From positions 15,480,604 to 15,544,603 of the forward strand of contig JACDQD010000011.1 of NCBI GenBank assembly GCA_019843655.1: a stretch of 64,000 nucleotides of DNA. The letters run 5' to 3'. Position numbers and translations under genes: made by a program. The notes beneath the pieces are model-generated. The model saw only the letters and a list, made by a program, of their open reading frames with translations, did not search any database and was not told where the DNA came from. Below are positions 59,099 through 64,000 of this stretch, in pieces; within the stretch, counting starts at the first letter, position 1; each line of letters starts with the position of its first letter. This DNA is from Lethocerus indicus (taxonomy: Eukaryota > Arthropoda > Insecta > Hemiptera > Belostomatidae).

Positions 59099-61351
59099 TC
59101 ACTTCGCGCTAGAGACTGCACTCCGCGTAAGGAAAGCTGACGGATTCGGGTAAATTGAAGGAAATAAATCTTCTTAAGGGGACTTTTGGGCTTCGAGTGT
59201 AAACTGGTGCTGCGAGGGCTCAATGTAAATTTGAACAGTGACCGCCGAGCTAAAACCCGACGCCGGCCCAGCTGTAAAGAGACGTGCCAGTTTTATGGCG
59301 GAGGCGGCGTAAACGCAGAGGCGGACCGAATCATAAAGCACACGATTTAATGGCGTCTTGCAATACAGTCGTCTTGCATTCTCGACGCCACATGGCTTTT
59401 GCGGTTTCCACAGTTTGAAAGGCAGTAAAATGTTTTTTGGAACTGTCGTCCGAAGAATAAGTCTCAATTATTTATAACTTTGGGTGCAAAAAAACGTTAC
59501 CGCTATTATTCTTATACTTGACGTTGAATCTGTTATAAGGGCCGTGAAACATGTCGACGATACTATAAAATTTTAGCAATAATTATTCAATAATTAAACT
59601 GACAGTATTCCTGTATGGTATCATTCTATTGATTGAAAGGAATTTGTACGCCCTCAATATTTTTTTCTAAATGACCCAACATTGTTACGACGATTGAATC
59701 AAATGTTCTAACCACCAATACCGATGTTGCTAATATTCGGGTTATTAAATTAACCTCTAACAGGTATTGCCAATTAAATGATTGATCTCGGAGCGCCTTT
59801 CTAAACTGGAACGGAACAACGGTGTGGGCATATTGGCCGCCTTCAGCGGAATGTGGAACGTGATTTATCCCTGGTGATAATTGTAAGTAAATTGTATTGA
59901 ATTTCGCAACACCAGCTGTAATATTGGCAGTGTTTCTCGCCGTATAAGAAGGTGCTGGAGACAATGGCAAGTCGAATAATTTCGAAAGTGTTACTGAAAG
60001 CTTGTACTGGAGATTATAAAAGAATTTGGAATTCTAAAGACTTGAGTGCGATAACAGAGAGGGGACTGCCTTCACCTGTGGGCGCAGAATAAAATATATA
60101 TTTTTCCCCGTACGTCGGAGAGTTTTTCGGCCGCCCCCCGTTATATAAGTTCTGTTGTAACGGGGGCGGAGTAAGGCCCACCAAATGCGATCAAACAACT
60201 GGAAGTCAGATTAGGCTAGCATGGCCCAAGTCGAGCTGGGGGAGGAGGGTCCGCGCGAAGAAAGTTTTCCTTATTTTCATTTAATTTCCCTTCGCCTTCT
60301 CCCCTACGTCCCCCCCCTCCCTTTGTTTCTTTCACCGAACATCGAGAAGACTCGATAATATAAAATTCTTGTTTTTTGTTCGCTCCTCCGGCCGAGGGAG
60401 CCAACACTCTAAGGAACGTTTAATAAAGAATTAATGGGATTTTAGCAAAAATTACAATTGAATTACGTGGATCAAAATATGCAGGAACTCATAGTAAACA
60501 TGACTACATATTCGCTACAGCTGACGTGAAATCTCATAGTTTAGGGAATTATTCTATAATAATATACAAATTAAGAGCGTATTAAATTCCAAATTAAAAT
60601 TTATATGTTTGAATATTTGAAAAATCGTATATGTATTTATCAATGAGTATGTGGAAAACGTCCCCAGTTTAATAACACTCAAACTTCCTATACTTAATCA
60701 AAAAGTTCAAACTTATATTTAAGCTCTTTAATTATTGCTCCGAATCTCTTATTGAAATCGTTCCCATTTCGTTGTCGGGGGCTGAGGCAATTTGCGATAT
60801 CGTCCCCGGGTCCGATCCATCACTATGTTTTAAATAGAACCTTGTACTGAAATTTATACGATAAATGAAACGGGACGTTGAATAATTCATTAATCTCAAA
60901 TAAATCCGGGAATAGGACTTTCTGGGAGGGGAAAAAAAATCGGCGATGTCTGCCCCGAATAACGTCCGTGGAATTTGCACTGACGGGACACGGCAGCTAC
61001 AGTTGTAAATTAAAGGTTTATTTTAATGGACGAGAAATTTTGAAAAATTCGATTAATAAAAATGGCCTCGGACACAAAATATAGAAAGAATTAACTCTAA
61101 ATTTAAATTCGTTTTCTGTTTGTTCATTAAATTTGACCCAATCCCGCTTTAGATCAAGTAGAGGGAAGTGGACACTTCCTTTTCATGTGACTCTAAGGAA
61201 CGTCAGAATTTGGGAGGAGTTGGAGTCTATCTCAGCCTTTTCTCTATATAGAGGACCAGATATTTCATAGTTGGATAACGTTTTTAGACAATATTAAGTC
61301 AATACCCCGCCGTCCTTTCACATTCGTTTCAGTCTTGTGTTTTAACTTCAG

Positions 61352-61433
61352 GACAAGTCAAAGGAGTCGTTCATTATTCCAAAAATATGAATAGGATCAA
61401 GCGGTACAATTGGGAATGGTGGGATCGTCGGCC
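61352..61433 (+). CDS. Candidate 82-base internal exon, unassigned
   Basis: The acceptor (TCTTGTGTTTTAACTTCAG, with a branch-like TTTAAC) and donor (GCC|GTAAGT at 61434) bound 82 bases. One frame is fully open and gives a basic, aromatic peptide (for example VHYSKNMNRIKRYNWEWWD), while the other two frames have stops. No partner exon or family is recognised. Open short exons between good sites are expected a few times by chance in this much sequence. Confidence 0.2.
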
Positions 61434-64000
61434 GTAAGTTAAATTTCGAGAAGCCGAAGAGCTGGAATAAGTGAATCAACTGTTTAACAAGTCCCCAGCT
61501 AGCTGTCAATCAATGTTTCAGAAAGTCCATTAGCAATAATAACGCTTCGAAATAATTCCAGTCGGGGACTTTGGTGGGGGGCAGTTACCTGGCAGGTTGA
61601 CGCGCGCGCCACTTTCATAACGAAATACTGGCGGTAATTACTCGAAAGGGCGCCGTGAGGGGATGAAACCCACCTCCACCCCGAAACAGATTATTGCTTT
61701 AACGTCAACGAAGTTGGGGGCCCGCAACGGAGACTATTGGATTACTCGAGAATTGAAACAAACCGCCGTTGAGGCGGGCCCTGCTTTGAGCCCGCGGTTT
61801 ACCCGCCTCAAGGTTCCGCACTGAGGGATGAATGGAAAAATGCAATTTTTTTTTTTGGTTAATTCCCACCTCAGGTTGGCATTAATGAAAATTTCGATCT
61901 GAAACCCACTTGGATAGCATCAGTACAGAACCCCAAACTGGATAGGTGTAAAAAATAAAATTTCGATACGTTGCTTTAGATTGGTAGTTTAGTAACCAGA
62001 GGCATGTCGAGATTGCTTCTATAGACCGTAATACCAGATCGGTGTTGAAAAATTTCCTATCGTAGCTCATTTGAAAAACTGTCCTATAAATGCACTCTGA
62101 GGATTTCAATAAGACGCGTGTTTTTAAATCCTAAACTCTCGGCAATAAAGCTTCTTCGAGCCAAGTTTCCAATCAGCACAGTTCGGCGGTGTATCCGATG
62201 TCAAATTATCTGAGGGCTGTTTGCATTATTAGCGCGAGTGCGTAAGCCGCGTCCAGTGCACTCCAGTTGAGGAGGCCCCCAACTCAAGCCCGGTATTATT
62301 GAGTACCGTCGAAACGCTTGTTTCTGTCACTGATTAATTATGCCGGTAGGTGTGCGCCCCAGTGCAATATAATATACGCCTCAGACATTTCGTTCGTTAC
62401 AGTTTACGGCAGTGGTGGTTAGGTTAGTTATTAACCTATGACCCGCGGGCCACCTAGTGACACAGTAAACAATTCTTAATTCATAATTTATTCGTACTTA
62501 ATTACTATTTTTTTGTTTTCTGTATAATGAGATAATAGAAAATAGAATTGATGTGACCCAAACGCAATTATTATAACCAAATTATTTTAAAGGATGTCAT
62601 ATTTATTGGAAAAGAGAAAAACGTTTTCAAAACTTTAATATTTCGATTTATACTTGAACAAAATATTTCAGGGTATTCTTCATTTTACTAGCACATCTCT
62701 AGTGTCAACTATAGAATATTTTAATCCCCCAATTATTACCGCTGCACAACCGGCCGCAATTATGGTTTTAATGAAATTCAAACATTACTGCACCCTTCAG
62801 TATAATAACGCGTCTCTGAAATAGGGTGGTTGAAAACGTATTAATGTAAATGAATCAGGGTTATAAATAGCGCCATCGTATTATTAAAATAAAAAAATAT
62901 TAAAAAGCATACTCGGTGTACAGAAAACCTTAGCACGAAACTGCCAATGCTCTTAAAATTGAATATTTACAACAAATCAATGCCGCGAATGCCGTAAGGC
63001 GGGGTCGAAAGCATTCCCCCGGTAAGAAGGAGATAAAATTATTCATGGATACTTAATAATTAAGTACAGCTTCCCATTTTTAAGATTGCACACACTAGCC
63101 GGGAAATTGGGCCCTGTCGGGAACACAGGGGAAGCACGCGCAAAAAACGACCGCTGGAATAAAAAATATACGCGCCGGTGCTTAAAAAAAATACGCTTAC
63201 GACTCGTAGTAAAAACACGGGCGGGAAGTGTATACAGGAGAAAAAAAAACACGAGAGAAGGAAAGTATTGTAAAGTTCCCTTCATTTTTACGAGCTTTTA
63301 AAAATAACTGGAGAAACTGCTTTACGCCGGTTATTATCAACTTTGTTCCTCCGCCCCCCGTCCTCTGACCGGGGGTATCGAAATAAAAAAAACCGCGTAC
63401 GGCCCGACACCAACACTTCGATATTTTAATATCAATCTTCCGGTTGTAGCTTGCCCAGCTTGGAGTTCGAAAGATGGATAAATAGTTTCTCAATAAAGGA
63501 CGGTGGACATACGCCTCGGAGTTATTGAAATACTTTCTTCGTATACATCGTTGGAATTTTTATAACCAGAGATTTAGCCCTTGCTTTCAGCAAGTCTCTT
63601 CAGACTTCGAAGGGTCCTGCGTGATTTGCACTGTATATAATTTACAAATTAACTGAATTATTACGTATCAAACAGCAAAATTTATTGAATGAGGTGCGTT
63701 CATAAATGTAGCTTTTAACTGAGATGGAACGTTTACGCAGCAACAATTAATAAATCTAATGATACGTTTCATGGACATCTATGAGTTCTTATTTATCAAT
63801 CTGAACATTTTATTTACCGTTCATTAAAAACCAGGTCTAGACACTACGTTGAAAATTTTGATTTCTTCGCAAAAGCGGCCTATAATTTAACCACGCCAAC
63901 GTATTTAGTGTTTATTTTTTAAATCCATATCACCATCTTTGATCTTATCACTCGAAAATTCGCACAGAATTCGGATCCTAACAAATGGAGGCAATACATA
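61434..64000. other. Noncoding stretch to window end
   Basis: 61560-61860 is a GC-rich, CpG-rich island ending in an eleven-T run. The rest is AT-rich with isolated open frames (largest 98 codons, 63197-63493 minus) that I do not recognise. A TTAGGTTAG word near 62423 is only two repeats long, not a telomere array. Confidence 0.5.

Larger units (their letters stand above)
56064..61351. other. Noncoding AT-rich stretch
   Basis: Long AT-rich DNA with GC islands at 57540-57830 and 58860-59450. A true-ATG frame at 56438-56668 (76 codons) has one membrane-like stretch (ILAIMLLIGILICL) but no other support. Other frames up to 114 codons (59626-59970, minus) are unrecognised. It contains a 13-C run (57814-57826) and a CT repeat (59083-59098). 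I see no RNA gene or mobile element. Confidence 0.5.

Noticed and set aside
62419..62435. TTAGG telomere-like repeat
   Set aside because: Only two partial units are present.
1..64000. Prokaryotic, phage or viral origin
   Set aside because: There is no run of adjacent coding frames, no ribosome-binding-site pattern and no recognisable viral or mobile-element gene.

Overview
The window reads as nuclear DNA of a eukaryote, most likely an arthropod. That is an inference from texture: an AT-rich background (estimated by eye) with many undepleted CpG dinucleotides, microsatellites, insect-like branch-point and splice signals, and no run of adjacent long reading frames as in bacteria. I cannot name the species. 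No frame longer than 221 codons exists, no complete gene can be supported, and I recognise no protein family with certainty. I see no tRNA, rRNA, known microRNA, reverse transcriptase, transposase, CRISPR array or integrated virus. The best overall reading is a gene-poor stretch, either intergenic or inside very large introns, made of AT-rich sequence with scattered GC-rich islands that look like regulatory DNA and a few possible exons.

Layout. 1-15.4 kb is mostly noncoding, with a hairpin at 2.15 kb, two TATA-like boxes at 6.39 and 6.66 kb, and a frame at 12.1-12.65 kb broken by one stop. 15.5-20.3 kb holds a possible small plus-strand exon, a minus-strand ORF with a signal-peptide-like start, and the longest open frame (minus, 19.3-20.0 kb). 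20.3-25.2 kb is quiet. 25.3-32.6 kb holds the clearest structure in the window: two separate pairs of diverged, collinear duplicated elements (25.4/26.3 kb and 31.6/32.5 kb), both with copies about 0.85-0.9 kb apart. 37.3-40.1 kb carries the best exon-like signal, a minus-strand terminal exon with a very good acceptor. 44.3-47.7 kb has long overlapping open frames in GC-rich islands. 50.9-51.3 kb has a minus-strand frame whose cysteine and aromatic spacing resembles the first half of a CUB domain. 53.8-56.1 kb is rich in repeats and palindromes. The rest to 64 kb is AT-rich, with one possible small exon at 61.4 kb.

How the parts fit. The minus-strand exon candidates at 51.3, 47.7, 40.1, 38.3 and 37.4 kb could belong to one long-intron gene ending near 37.3 kb, but nothing in the sequence proves that they are joined. 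The duplicated elements carry motifs like forkhead, NK-class homeodomain and Sox sites and could be repeated enhancer modules. All coding calls here are low confidence. Simple repeats and inverted repeats are read directly from the sequence and are firm.
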